A DNA stretch of 64,000 nucleotides from Kitasatospora cheerisanensis KCTC 2395. Lineage in GTDB: Bacteria; Actinomycetota; Actinomycetes; Streptomycetales; Streptomycetaceae. Numbering within the stretch: position 1 is the stretch's first letter; the number at the start of each line of letters is the position of its first letter. The DNA is taken from assembly GCF_000696185.1 (NCBI RefSeq), contig NZ_KK853997.1, forward strand, positions 4,423,981-4,487,980. Reading direction: 5' to 3'. A program made the translations under genes and the position numbers. Below the pieces are notes generated by a model that was not told the DNA's origin, searched no databases, and saw nothing but the letters and a program-made list of their open reading frames with translations. Of this stretch, positions 26,411 to 34,575 are shown in pieces.

Positions 26411-27183
26411 GCCGCCGCGCCGGTGGGAACGGTGCGCAGGGCGTAGCCGACGCCGCGGACGGTCTGGATGATGCGGGGCATGCCGTGCTGCTCGGTCTTG
26501 CGGCGCAGGTACATCACGTACACGTCGAGGGAGTTGGAGGAGGGCTCGAAGTCGAAACCCCAGACGGCCTTCAGGATCTGTTCGCGGGTCAGCACCTGGC
26601 GCGGGTGCGAGAGGAACATCTCCAGCAGCATGAACTCGGTGCGGGTGAGTTCGATCGGGGTGCCGTCGCGGGTGACCTCGCGGGTGGCGGTGTTCATCCG
26701 CAGGTCGGCGAAGGCCAGCACCTCGCTGCCGTCCTCGTCGGCGGCGGTGCGGGCGGCGGCCTCCGCGGCGAGCGCGTTGCGGCGGAGCAGGGCGCGGACC
26801 CGGGCCAACAGCTCGTCGAGTTCGAAGGGCTTGGCGAGGTAGTCGTCGGCGCCGACGTCGAGTCCGGTGACGCGGTCGCCGACGGCGTCCCGCGCGGTGA
26901 GCATCAGGACGGGGACGGTGTCGCCGCGCGAGCGCATCCGGCGGACGGCGGTGAGGCCGTCCATCCGGGGCATCATGATGTCGAGCAGGACCAGGTCGGG
27001 GTGTTCGCGTTCGACGGCGGTCAGCGCCTCGTAGCCGTCGGTGGCGGTGGTGACCTGGTAGCCCTCGAAGGCGAGGCTGGATTCCAGCGCGTCGCGCAGG
27101 GCGGGTTCGTCGTCGACCACGAGGACGCGGGCGCCGCCGCCCGGGGCCTCGGCAGAAGTGCGGTCGTCGGCGGGGGGAGTCAT
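26407..27183 (-). CDS. OmpR-family response regulator (MprA-like)
   Basis: A 258-residue two-component regulator. The receiver domain shows the acidic pocket (VDDE), the phosphoacceptor Asp in LVLLDIMMPRMDG and the Lys in LAKPF. The C-terminal winged helix carries the recognition region SNSLDVYVMYLRRK. I use the ATG at 27183 with AAAGGG upstream; an ATG at 27225 lacks a ribosome site. Translationally coupled to the kinase by a 4-base overlap, and just downstream of the htrA-like gene on the same strand. Confidence 0.92.
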   Translation of the reverse strand: MTPPADDRTSAEAPGGGARVLVVDDEPALRDALESSLAFEGYQVTTATDGYEALTAVEREHPDLVLLDIMMPRMDGLTAVRRMRSRGDTVPVLMLTARDAVGDRVTGLDVGADDYLAKPFELDELLARVRALLRRNALAAEAAARTAADEDGSEVLAFADLRMNTATREVTRDGTPIELTRTEFMLLEMFLSHPRQVLTREQILKAVWGFDFEPSSNSLDVYVMYLRRKTEQHGMPRIIQTVRGVGYALRTVPTGAAA

Positions 27184-27256
27184 CGGCGCGTGGGCCCTTT
27201 CTGGATCCGGTGCGGTCGTGGCCATTGTCCGTCGGGTGGGACGGATCCGGCGGGTG

Positions 27257-28278
27257 TCAGAGGTTCTTGCCGGCCTGCATCTGCGGCAGCACCTGCTTGA
27301 CGCTGTTGATCGGGATGGCGAAGCCGAGGCCGACGCTGCCCGCCGCGGTGCTGCCGGTGGAGCCGGAGTCGGCCGAGTACATGGCCGAGTTGATGCCGAT
27401 GACCTGGCCGGCGGCGTTGATCAGCGGGCCGCCGGAGTTGCCGGGGTTGAGCGCGGCGTCGGTCTGCAGGGCCTGGTAGGTGGCGGTGTCGCCGCCGGCG
27501 GTGGAGCCGCTCGTGCCGGGCAGTTGGGGGAAGCCGAAGCCGCCGTTGCCGCTGGTGGTGCCCTCGTCGACCTGCACGGACACGGTGCGGTTCTTCGCCG
27601 AGACGATGCCGGAGGTGACGGTGCCGGTGAGGCCCTCGGGGTTGCCGATGGCGACCACGGAGTCGCCGACGGCCGTGGCGTCGGAGTCGCCGAGCACGGC
27701 GGTGGTCAGACCGCTGACGCCGGTGGCGGTGATGACGGCGGTGTCCAGGGACTTGTCGGTGCCGGTGACGGTGGCGGAGGCGGTCCTGCCGTCGTGGAAG
27801 GTGACGGTCGCCCGGCCGCCGTTCACCGCGCCGGAGACGACGTGGTAGTTGGTGAGGATCTGTCCGTCGGCGGTGAGGATCACGCCGGTGCCGGTGGCGG
27901 TTCCGCTGCCGGTCTTGACGGTGATCTGGACGACGGCGGGGGAGAGCGCGGCGGCGATCGCCGACACGTTCGCGCTGCCGTTGGCGTTCGCCGCGACCGG
28001 GCGGACCAGGGTGCTGCCCGCGGCGGAGGAGGAGCCGTCGCGGTCGCCCGCCAGGACGCCGCCGGTGACGCCGCCGAGCAGCGCGGCCGTCGCGGCGACG
28101 GCGGTGACCAGGGCGAGCCGGGTCCTCAGCAGGCCGCGGCGGGCGCGGTGGCCGGCGGGCTGCGGCAGGTCGGGCCCGGGTCGGGGGCGGCGAAGGCGGT
28201 GGGCGGCGTCGGCGGGAGCCAGCCCGCGCCGCCGTCCTGGGGGTGGGGCTCGTGGGTGCTGCGGTGCTGGTCGCTCAT
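27257..28278 (-). pseudogene. HtrA/PepD-like serine protease without PDZ, frameshifted as read
   Basis: Membrane-anchored trypsin-like protease. From the ATG at 28278 it has a His/Pro-rich cytoplasmic tail, then a frame break near 28171-28175 (CGGGCCCGGG run). One added base continues into the membrane segment LALVTAVAATAALLGG and the protease domain. The corrected product is about 340 residues. The triad is visible: His in TNYHVV, Asp in SLDTAVI and Ser in NPGNSGGPL. It ends about 50 residues after the Ser, so no PDZ domain is present. It probably degrades misfolded envelope proteins under control of the adjacent two-component system. Confidence 0.85.
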
Positions 28279-28367
28279 GGAGACGACGGTCCGCCCGCTT
28301 CATGAACGTTCGATGAGAGGGCGGTACGAGTTCCCCCAGAAGCGTGTCAGCTTCTCATAAAGCCTGG

Positions 28368-29420
28368 TCAGGCCGGGGATCGGCCGTCCTCGCCGGTGCA
28401 GCCGCAGGAACGCCGTACGACCAGGCGCGACGGGAACTTGCGGACCCGTTCGGTGTCGCTGCCGGGCACCATCAGCGAGTCGTCGAGGACCAGGTCGACG
28501 GCGGCCCGGGCCATCGCGTCCCGGTCGGAGGCGACGGTGGTGAGCGGCGGGTCGGCGAACCCGGCCTCCGGGATGTCGTCGAAGCCGGCCACCGCGAGGT
28601 CCGTGCCGACCTTCAGGCCGAGTTCGCGGGCGGCCCGCAGCACGCCGATGGCCTGGTCGTCGGTGGAGCAGAAGATCGCCGGCGGCCGCCGGTCGGAGGC
28701 GAGCAGCTCCAGCGCGACCTGGTAGGCGCCGTAGCGGTGGAACGGGGCGTCGATCAGGTACGGCTCGGTGGGCAGGCCGTGCGCGGTCATGGCGAGTTCC
28801 CAGCCGGCCACGTGGTCGATGACCGGGTCGCCGGGGGCGGGCGACTCGACCGGTCCGCCGAAACACGCCACGTACGGGTGACCGTGCACTTCGAGCAGGT
28901 GACGGACGACCAGTTCGGAGCCGCCGACGTCGTCGGTGACCACCGCGACGTCGTCGATCGCCTCGGGGCGGCGGTGCAGCAGCACCACCTTGGCGCCCTC
29001 CATGGCGGCGAACTCCTCGGCGGCGCGCTGCGAGGGGCCCTGGCTGACCAGGATCAGGCCGGAGACCCGCATGCCGAGGAAGGCGCGGACGTAGTGCACC
29101 TCGCGGTCGTCGACGTAGTCGGAGTTGCCGATCAGCACGAGCTTGCCGCGCTCGGAGGCGGCGCGTTCCACGGCGTGCGCCATCTCCGCGAAGAACGGCT
29201 GCCGGGCGTCGGGGACGACCATGCCGATCAGGTTGGTCCGCCGGGAGGCCATCGCCTGGGCGACCGAGTTCGGGCGGTACCCGAGCTGCTCGATCGCGGC
29301 GAGCACCTTCTCCCTGGTGGCCGGGGCGACCGGCCGGGGACCGTTGTTGATCACATAGCTGACGACCGCGGTCGAGGTCCCAGCCAGTCGGGCTACATCG
29401 TCGCGCGTCACCTTGGCCAC
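28368..29420 (-). CDS. LacI family transcriptional regulator
   Basis: A 350-residue repressor: N-terminal helix-turn-helix (VTRDDVARLAGTSTAVVSYVINN), hinge helix around NSVAQAMASRR and a periplasmic-binding-like sensor domain. The C-terminus ends with a CGC-containing tail. A -10-like TAGACT lies exactly 6 bases before the GTG start, with no Shine-Dalgarno, so the transcript is probably leaderless. No sugar operon is adjacent, so the effector and targets are unknown. It sits next to glnR on the same strand. Confidence 0.9.
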   Translation of the reverse strand: MAKVTRDDVARLAGTSTAVVSYVINNGPRPVAPATREKVLAAIEQLGYRPNSVAQAMASRRTNLIGMVVPDARQPFFAEMAHAVERAASERGKLVLIGNSDYVDDREVHYVRAFLGMRVSGLILVSQGPSQRAAEEFAAMEGAKVVLLHRRPEAIDDVAVVTDDVGGSELVVRHLLEVHGHPYVACFGGPVESPAPGDPVIDHVAGWELAMTAHGLPTEPYLIDAPFHRYGAYQVALELLASDRRPPAIFCSTDDQAIGVLRAARELGLKVGTDLAVAGFDDIPEAGFADPPLTTVASDRDAMARAAVDLVLDDSLMVPGSDTERVRKFPSRLVVRRSCGCTGEDGRSPA

Positions 29421-29426
29421 GGGGGG

Positions 29427-29432
29427 AGTCTA
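29427..29432 (-). promoter_or_regulatory. -10 element of the leaderless LacI gene
   Basis: On the minus strand TAGACT is followed by CCCCCC and the GTG start, which would put transcription initiation at or within a base of the start codon. No convincing -35 was found. Confidence 0.5.
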
Positions 29433-29559
29433 CGCGGGTGGCTCGGCGCTTCGGCCCGGGGTCGCGCCCGGTGGGACGGGGCGTTTCCGGGACCGAACGG
29501 GACCGATCCGGGCAAAGCCGGGCGCGGGTCCGCGGCGCCCGGCTCCGCCCGACGGGGCA

Positions 29560-30291
29560 TCAGCGCTCGCGGGTCGCAGCGGCTCTGCTCGGCTCGGCCT
29601 TGTCGCCGCCCTTGTCGCCCCGCTCGGGGACCACGAAGCGGTAGCCGACGTTCCGCACGGTGCCGATCAACTGCTCGTTCTCGACGCCGAGTTTGGCCCG
29701 CAGCCGGCGCACGTGGACGTCCACGGTGCGGGTGCCGCCGAAGTAGTCGTAGCCCCACACCTCCTGGAGCAGCTGGGCCCGGGTGAAGACCCGCCCCGGG
29801 TGCTGGGCCAGGTACTTGAGCAGCTCGAACTCCTTGAAGGTGAGGTCGAGGACGCGGCCCTTGAGCTTGGCGGAGTAGGTGGCCTCGTCGACCGACAGGT
29901 CGCCGTTGCGGATCTCCATCGGGGAGTCGTCGGCGGCGACCTGGAGCCGGCCGAGGGCGAGCCGCAGCCGGGCCTCGACCTCGGCCGGGCCGGCGGTGTC
30001 CAGCAGCACGTCGTCGATGCCCCAGTCGGCGCTGACGGCGGCCAGGCCGCCCTCGGTGACGACCAGGATCAGCGGGCTGCCGATGCCGGTGGAGCGCAGC
30101 AGCTGGCACAGGCTGCGGATCTGCGGCAGGTCGCGGCGCCCGTCGACCAGGATCACGTCGGCGCTCGGGGTGTCGACCAGGGCGGACCCCTCGGCGGGGG
30201 CCACCCGGACGCTGTGCAGCAGCAGTCCGAGGGCGGGCAGCACCTCGGCGGAGGGTTGCAGGGCGTTGGTCAGCAGGAGCAGTGAACTCAT
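29560..30291 (-). CDS. glnR: Nitrogen regulator GlnR (orphan OmpR-type)
   Basis: A 243-residue regulator nearly identical in pattern to Streptomyces GlnR (start MSSLLLLTNALQPSAEVLP). It activates or represses nitrogen genes such as glnA, amtB and nirB. The receiver-like domain has VDGRRD where a phosphoacceptor would be, but lacks the full acidic pocket and no kinase partner is adjacent, as known for GlnR. The winged helix contains DLTFKEFELLKYLAQHPGRVFTR and the recognition helix region GGTRTVDVHVRRLRAKL. The C-terminal tail is charged and variable. Confidence 0.95.
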   Translation of the reverse strand: MSSLLLLTNALQPSAEVLPALGLLLHSVRVAPAEGSALVDTPSADVILVDGRRDLPQIRSLCQLLRSTGIGSPLILVVTEGGLAAVSADWGIDDVLLDTAGPAEVEARLRLALGRLQVAADDSPMEIRNGDLSVDEATYSAKLKGRVLDLTFKEFELLKYLAQHPGRVFTRAQLLQEVWGYDYFGGTRTVDVHVRRLRAKLGVENEQLIGTVRNVGYRFVVPERGDKGGDKAEPSRAAATRER

Positions 30292-30834
30292 ACCCGGTTA
30301 GTCCCCTTTCCGGGTCGTCGCGGTCGCGGCCGCCGAGGGGAACGGCGGACGCGGAACAGGGTGGGGGAGCGCCGACAGTCCGGAGGGGGCGGCGGCGGAC
30401 GGGGCGGCGGTGGCCGGCCGGGGTCCCGCAACCCCCGGCGTCCCGCTGGTGCCTCGTCCATCGGCGTACCCTCCGCTCTGTCCGCCGGGGCCGGCACGTC
30501 GTCGTGCGGCCGGCGGCGGGGCCGGTCCGGCGGCGGGTGCGGGTGGGGCACCGTTCGCAAGAACGTCCTAACTGGCGTCCTGAAAGCACAAAAGGACCCG
30601 GGGGCGACTCTGCCCGGATCCCTTACGGAATCGAGAATAGCCGACCGCCCGCGCGCCCGGGAGAGGCGCGAGCGGCGCACTGTCCCTCGGGCGGGCCCGG
30701 GAGGGGTGAAGTACGACACCTTGCGCCCCCGGGGTGACCTGGTGTGTTTGCCCGGTCGCGGGGACCGGGGGCGATGATGGGGTCCGCACCGGGCCGGCCG
30801 CCGCTCCGGGCGAGGACCGTCGAGAGGGGTAGCC
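30292..30834. other. Long intergenic region between glnR and moaD-like gene
   Basis: A divergent promoter region of 543 bases without a convincing gene; open frames across it are GC-rich shadows. It contains direct GTCCT repeats 12 bases apart (30565 and 30577), an inverted copy at about 30593, and on the minus strand a -10-like TAGGAC. These may serve glnR. No GlnR box was recognised with confidence. Confidence 0.5.
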
Positions 30835-31140
30835 GTGACCGCGACCGCCGATGCCCGTTCCGGGCCGGATTCACCCGTGCGGGTCAGCGGGACGGTCCGG
30901 TTCTGGGCCGCCGCCAAGGCCGCAGCGGGCCGCGCCGAGGAGCCGTACCTGGCCGCCACGCTGGCCGAGGCGCTGGCCGCGGTGCGCGCCGCGCACGCCG
31001 GACGGCCGGAGCTGCTGCGGGTGCTGGGGATGTGCTCGTTCCTGGTGGACGGCGACCCGGTGGGCACCCGCGAGCACGCCGCGGTGGCGCTGTCCGAGGG
31101 CGGCACGGTGGAGGTGCTGCCGCCGTTCGCCGGAGGCTGA
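30835..31140 (+). CDS. MoaD/ThiS family ubiquitin-like sulfur carrier
   Basis: A beta-grasp protein of 101 residues ending in the diglycine FAGG that is thiocarboxylated in MoaD/ThiS proteins. VRFWAAAKAAAG near residue 20 and VEVLPPFAGG at the end match MoaD (molybdopterin synthase small subunit). The GTG start follows GAGAGGGG. No other molybdenum cofactor gene is in the window, so the partner is elsewhere; roles in thiamine or tRNA sulfur transfer cannot be excluded. Confidence 0.85.
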   Translation: MTATADARSGPDSPVRVSGTVRFWAAAKAAAGRAEEPYLAATLAEALAAVRAAHAGRPELLRVLGMCSFLVDGDPVGTREHAAVALSEGGTVEVLPPFAGG

Positions 31141-31253
31141 GCGAGGGTTCTGCGGAGAGCGGCACCGGAACCCGGGTGTCCGTGCGATCGTCCTCATGTC
31201 CGGGGCAGGTCCGTCGACGGAGCGGCCCGCCGGACCGTCTCAGGGGGAGTGCG

Positions 31254-31925
31254 ATGCGTGGCGCGGTGAAACTGCTGATCGGCCTCGGCGTGGTGGGCGG
31301 CCTGCTGGTCGCCGCCGACCGGGTGGCCGTCGGGGTGGCGGAGGACCAGGCCGCCGACGCCGCGGTCTCCTCCGGCTGGATGACCACCAAGCCGGACGTC
31401 GAGATCGGCGACATCCCCTTCCTGACCAGCGCGGTGGCCGGCGAGCTGGACGAGGTCGACCTGACCTCGGACGGGATGACGCTGACCGACGGCAAGGACC
31501 GGGTGACGGTGCACGCCTTCCGGGCCAGCCTGTCCCGGGTGAAGTTCACCGACTCCTACCGGGGCGTGACGGTCGGGCACGGCGACGGCCAGGGCGTGGT
31601 CGACTACAAGGACCTGTCCAAGTTCCTGGCCGGCGGCGGACTGCTCGGCCTGGAGTACGCCGGCCCGGGCCAGGTGAAGGCCGCGATGCCCGGCGGCGGG
31701 ATCGAGGGCAAGCTGCACGCCGACGGCAACGACGTGGTCGTGGACAACCTCCAACTCACCGGCGCTGCCTCGGCGTTGAAGGGCCTGGCGGGCGACCGGC
31801 TGAAGCCCCAGCGGTTCCGCCTGACCGGCCTGCCGAAGGGCCTCTCGCTGGCCGAGGCCACCCCCGAGCCCGGCGGGGTGCGGCTGCGCTTCACCGTCGC
31901 CGCGGGCACCACGCTGGGGCACTGA
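31254..31925 (+). CDS. DUF2993 / LmeA-like phospholipid-binding protein
   Basis: A 223-residue exported protein with an N-terminal membrane anchor (VKLLIGLGVVGGLLVAADRVAV) and a DUF2993 domain, related to mycobacterial LmeA, a periplasmic phospholipid-binding protein. The ATG at 31254 follows GGGGGAG. The domain shows the repeating beta-strand pattern with conserved Gly/Asp turns. No catalytic motif is visible; an envelope lipid role is inferred from the family. Confidence 0.8.
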   Translation: MRGAVKLLIGLGVVGGLLVAADRVAVGVAEDQAADAAVSSGWMTTKPDVEIGDIPFLTSAVAGELDEVDLTSDGMTLTDGKDRVTVHAFRASLSRVKFTDSYRGVTVGHGDGQGVVDYKDLSKFLAGGGLLGLEYAGPGQVKAAMPGGGIEGKLHADGNDVVVDNLQLTGAASALKGLAGDRLKPQRFRLTGLPKGLSLAEATPEPGGVRLRFTVAAGTTLGH

Positions 31926-32062
31926 GCGGACCGTCCGACCGTCCGCTGGGCGAGACGCGCTGTCCAGCGCCGTCCGGAGAATCCGTCGCACCGCCGGTTC
32001 GCCCGGTCCCCGCACGGGGCCCGGGCCCGGCGGGACGCGATGGAAAATCGGCAAATCTCAGG

Positions 32063-32127
32063 ATTCGAGTGATCGGGTCTCACTATTCGACACGATGATG
32101 ACAGCGCCCCTTCGGAGTCCCTAGCAT
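32063..32127 (+). promoter_or_regulatory. Promoter and upstream repeats of the sulfurtransferase leader
   Basis: ATGACA (32098-32103), an 18-base spacer and TAGCAT (32122-32127) form a good promoter 7 bases before the leader peptide ATG, so the transcript is probably leaderless. Upstream, ATTCGA occurs twice (32063-32068 and 32085-32090), 22 bases or two helical turns apart, in an unusually AT-rich patch. This is a candidate activator site. Confidence 0.6.
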
Positions 32128-32134
32128 CGTCGTC

Positions 32135-32215
32135 ATGAAGCGACAGGCGGACCTCACGAAGCGGCGGGCGGTAGACCACTGCCGCGTGTCGAGCTGCCTG
32201 TGTCGAATGCGCTGA
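32135..32215 (+). CDS. Cys-rich leader peptide upstream of sulfurtransferase gene
   Basis: A 26-codon open frame beginning at the ATG just after a -10 element. The product is basic and has three Cys in its last 11 residues (positions 16, 21 and 23; motif CRVSSCLCR). Short upstream frames with an RV-S-x-x-C-R ending are known in actinobacteria before sulfur-assimilation genes and are proposed to sense cysteine by ribosome stalling. Here it precedes the thiosulfate sulfurtransferase gene by 228 bases. No separate function for the peptide is expected. Confidence 0.75.
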   Translation: MKRQADLTKRRAVDHCRVSSCLCRMR

Positions 32216-32443
32216 CCGGGCGGTCCTGACCCCAGTCACGGCACGCCCGCCCCGTTCCGACGCCGCGAACCGGTAGCAGTTTCGCACCGGTGCGTCGGGA
32301 ACGACGAGCACCTCTCCGATTCACCCCTCCCGGCTCAGCCGCACCTCACGCCGTCCCAGCATGCGGACAGGTGTGCGGACAACGCGGCCCGGGACACCCT
32401 CCAGCAGCCTTCCGCCAACCGCCCCCGGATGGAGAAACAGCAC

Positions 32444-33277
32444 ATGAGCCGCAGCGACGTACTGGTCGATGCCGACTGGGTCCAGGCCCACCTGGACGAC
32501 CCGAAGGTGGTCGTCGTCGAGGTCGACGAAGACACCGCCGCCTACGACAAGAACCACATCCGCAACGCGGTCCGGATCGACTGGAAGAAGGACCTGCAGG
32601 ACCCGGTCCGCCGCGACTTCATCGACCAGGCCGGCTTCGAGGCGCTGCTGTCCGCCAAGGGCATCGCCAACGACGACACCGTGGTGCTGTACGGCGGCAA
32701 CAACAACTGGTTCGCCAGCTACGCCTACTGGTACTTCAAGCTGTACGGCCACGGCGACGTCCGCCTGCTGGACGGCGGCCGCAAGAAGTGGGAGCTGGAC
32801 TCCCGCGAGCTGGTCGTCGAGCAGCCCGAGCGCGCCGCCACCCAGTACACCGCGCAGCCGGCCGACTCCTCGATCCGCGCCTTCCGCGACGACGTGATCA
32901 ACGCGATCGGCACCCTGAACCTGGTCGACGTCCGCTCGCCCGACGAGTTCTCCGGCAAGCTGCTCGCCCCGGCCCACCTCCCGCAGGAGCAGTCGCAGCG
33001 CCCCGGCCACGTGCCGAGCGCCAAGAACGTCCCGTGGGCGAAGAACGCCAACGACGACGGCACCTTCAAGAGCGACGACGAGCTGAAGGCGCTGTACGAG
33101 GCCGAGGGCGTCGACCTGGCCACCGACACCATCGCCTACTGCCGGATCGGCGAGCGCTCCGCGCTCACCTGGTTCGTCCTGCACGAGCTGCTCGGCCAGC
33201 AGAACGTCAAGAACTACGACGGCTCGTGGACCGAGTACGGCAGCCTGGTCGGCGTGCCGATCGAGCTCGGCAACTGA
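32444..33277 (+). CDS. sseA: Thiosulfate/3-mercaptopyruvate sulfurtransferase
   Basis: Two-domain rhodanese of 277 residues that moves sulfane sulfur from thiosulfate or mercaptopyruvate to acceptors such as cyanide or thiols. The N-terminal domain is inactive; the C-terminal domain has the active-site loop CRIGER with catalytic Cys near residue 233. The ATG at 32444 is used because GGAG lies nine bases upstream; the frame also has an ATG at 32429. It is followed by DUF1416, a constant partner in actinobacteria, and preceded by the Cys-rich leader, so cysteine supply probably controls it. Confidence 0.93.
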   Translation: MSRSDVLVDADWVQAHLDDPKVVVVEVDEDTAAYDKNHIRNAVRIDWKKDLQDPVRRDFIDQAGFEALLSAKGIANDDTVVLYGGNNNWFASYAYWYFKLYGHGDVRLLDGGRKKWELDSRELVVEQPERAATQYTAQPADSSIRAFRDDVINAIGTLNLVDVRSPDEFSGKLLAPAHLPQEQSQRPGHVPSAKNVPWAKNANDDGTFKSDDELKALYEAEGVDLATDTIAYCRIGERSALTWFVLHELLGQQNVKNYDGSWTEYGSLVGVPIELGN

Positions 33278-33316
33278 GCTCCGGCTCGCGCGAAGCAAGG
33301 AAGAGGGAGAACAGAC

Positions 33317-33607
33317 ATGTGCGGTGCGAAGGCCGGCGGCCCGGACCTGGCAGGAGTTGACGTGGCGAACGAGACGATCATCCAGGGTTCGGTGACCCGC
33401 AACGAGGAGCCGGTCAACGGCTACGTGCGGCTGCTCGACGAGAACGGCGAGTTCACCGCCGAGGTCCCGACCTCGGCGACCGGGCAGTTCCGGTTCTTCG
33501 CCCGCCCGGGCAAGTGGACCCTCCGGGCCCTGGTGCCCGGCGCCACCGTGGACCGCCAGGTGGTCGCCACCCAGGGCGAGTTCACCGAGGTCGCGATCGC
33601 GGTCTGA
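33317..33607 (+). CDS. DUF1416 domain protein
   Basis: A 96-residue protein of the DUF1416 family, starting MCGAKAGGPD behind GAGGGAGAA. The sequence folds as a small beta sandwich (SVTRNEEPVNGYVRLLDENGEF, RPGKWTLRALVPG) resembling carboxypeptidase-regulatory domains. It nearly always follows the sulfurtransferase gene in actinobacteria, so a role in the same sulfur-transfer step is likely. The N-terminal Cys could be functional; this is inference. Confidence 0.85.
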   Translation: MCGAKAGGPDLAGVDVANETIIQGSVTRNEEPVNGYVRLLDENGEFTAEVPTSATGQFRFFARPGKWTLRALVPGATVDRQVVATQGEFTEVAIAV

Positions 33608-33617
33608 GGACCGCACG

Positions 33618-33653
33618 GAGGGCCCCGGACGTCTTACGACGGCCGGGGCCCTC
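33618..33653 (+). terminator. Terminator after DUF1416 gene
   Basis: An 11-bp perfect stem, GAGGGCCCCGG with CCGGGGCCCTC and a 14-base loop, begins 10 bases after the stop. Confidence 0.7.
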
Positions 33654-33669
33654 GGCCTACCCTGGAACC

Positions 33670-33948
33670 GTGCAGGCACACCGGCGGCACGTGCGCTACT
33701 TCGTGATGATGGGCGTCTGCCTGGGGCTGTTCGTCCTCGCCTGGGGCGTGGTGCGGTTCTTCTCGGTCGGCGCCGCGATCGGCCTGTGCCTGGTGGCGAT
33801 GGTGATCCCGCCGCTGGCCGCCGTCCTCGCCAACCGGCGGGACAAGGACGACGACTGGTGGAACGACCCGCGCTGGGACGACCCGCACTGGGAGCAGCGC
33901 GGCCACGACCGGGACCGGCCGGACCACGAGCCGCCCGAGGACCGCTAG
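33670..33948 (+). CDS. DUF3099-like small membrane protein
   Basis: A 92-residue protein with two membrane segments (YFVMMGVCLGLFVLAWGVV and AAIGLCLVAMVIPPLAAVL) and a highly charged tail rich in Asp, Trp and His (DDDWWNDPRWDDPHWEQ). This is the layout of actinobacterial DUF3099 proteins. The GTG at 33670 lies 8 bases after a -10-like TACCCT and has no Shine-Dalgarno, so it may be leaderless. Function unknown. Confidence 0.75.
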   Translation: MQAHRRHVRYFVMMGVCLGLFVLAWGVVRFFSVGAAIGLCLVAMVIPPLAAVLANRRDKDDDWWNDPRWDDPHWEQRGHDRDRPDHEPPEDR

Positions 33949-33959
33949 CGGCCGGCGGC

Positions 33960-34322
33960 TCAGTAGACGAGCGCCTTGGCGTCGTCCGCCATCACCTCGG
34001 ACAGGAACACCTGCGCGCCGGCGATCCGCACGCCCTCGATGACGTCCGCCTGCGCGATGCCCCGGCGCGCCGCGCACTGGGTGCACAGGGTGACGGTGCC
34101 CGCGGCGAGGATCGCCTCCAGCAGGTCCGGCAGCGGCGCGGAGTGCGGCAGTTCGAACTCGGCGGCCTTCCCGGGCAGCGCGAACCACGCGGACTCGCCG
34201 GTCAGCCACAGCGAGACCGGCACCCCGCTGGCGACCGCGACCGAGGCGACCGTGAAGGCCTGCGAGCAGCGCTCCGGCGCGTCCGCACCGGCGGTGACCT
34301 TGATGACCAGGTTCTTCGACAT
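33960..34322 (-). CDS. DsrE family protein
   Basis: A 120-residue DsrE/DsrF-like protein. Alternating beta/alpha pattern, with a CTQCAARRG motif (two Cys) in the position of the sulfur-relay cysteines. Such proteins take part in sulfur trafficking or bind small metabolites. It converges on the DUF3099 gene with only 11 bases between the stops. The substrate is unknown. Confidence 0.8.
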   Translation of the reverse strand: MSKNLVIKVTAGADAPERCSQAFTVASVAVASGVPVSLWLTGESAWFALPGKAAEFELPHSAPLPDLLEAILAAGTVTLCTQCAARRGIAQADVIEGVRIAGAQVFLSEVMADDAKALVY

Positions 34323-34417
34323 GCCCCAGAGACTACGGGCGCGGGGGCCGCCCGATAGACTCCCGGCCGTAGTGGAAAGCCCCGTACGTCCGTCGAACCC
34401 GCCCCTGGGAGCGCACC

Positions 34418-34525
34418 GTGTCCGGTCTTGAGATCTTCTTCGACAGCCTGCTGGCTCTGATGGCCGTGCTGATCACCTGGTTCGCCATCTTCTCCGTCAT
34501 GAAGCTCTACCAGGGCCAGCGCTGA
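34418..34525 (+). CDS. Small single-pass membrane protein, 35 aa
   Basis: A 36-codon frame from the GTG at 34418, with CTGGGAG upstream. The product is one hydrophobic helix (LEIFFDSLLALMAVLITWFA) with a short basic end (VMKLYQGQR). Codon use fits the surrounding genes. It lies between the DsrE gene and the FABP-like gene. I recall similar 35-residue proteins in Streptomyces but know no function. Confidence 0.65.
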   Translation: MSGLEIFFDSLLALMAVLITWFAIFSVMKLYQGQR

Positions 34526-34575
34526 GCCTGCCGTACGGTTGATCCGGTAACCGTCCGACGACAGCAGCCAGGACC

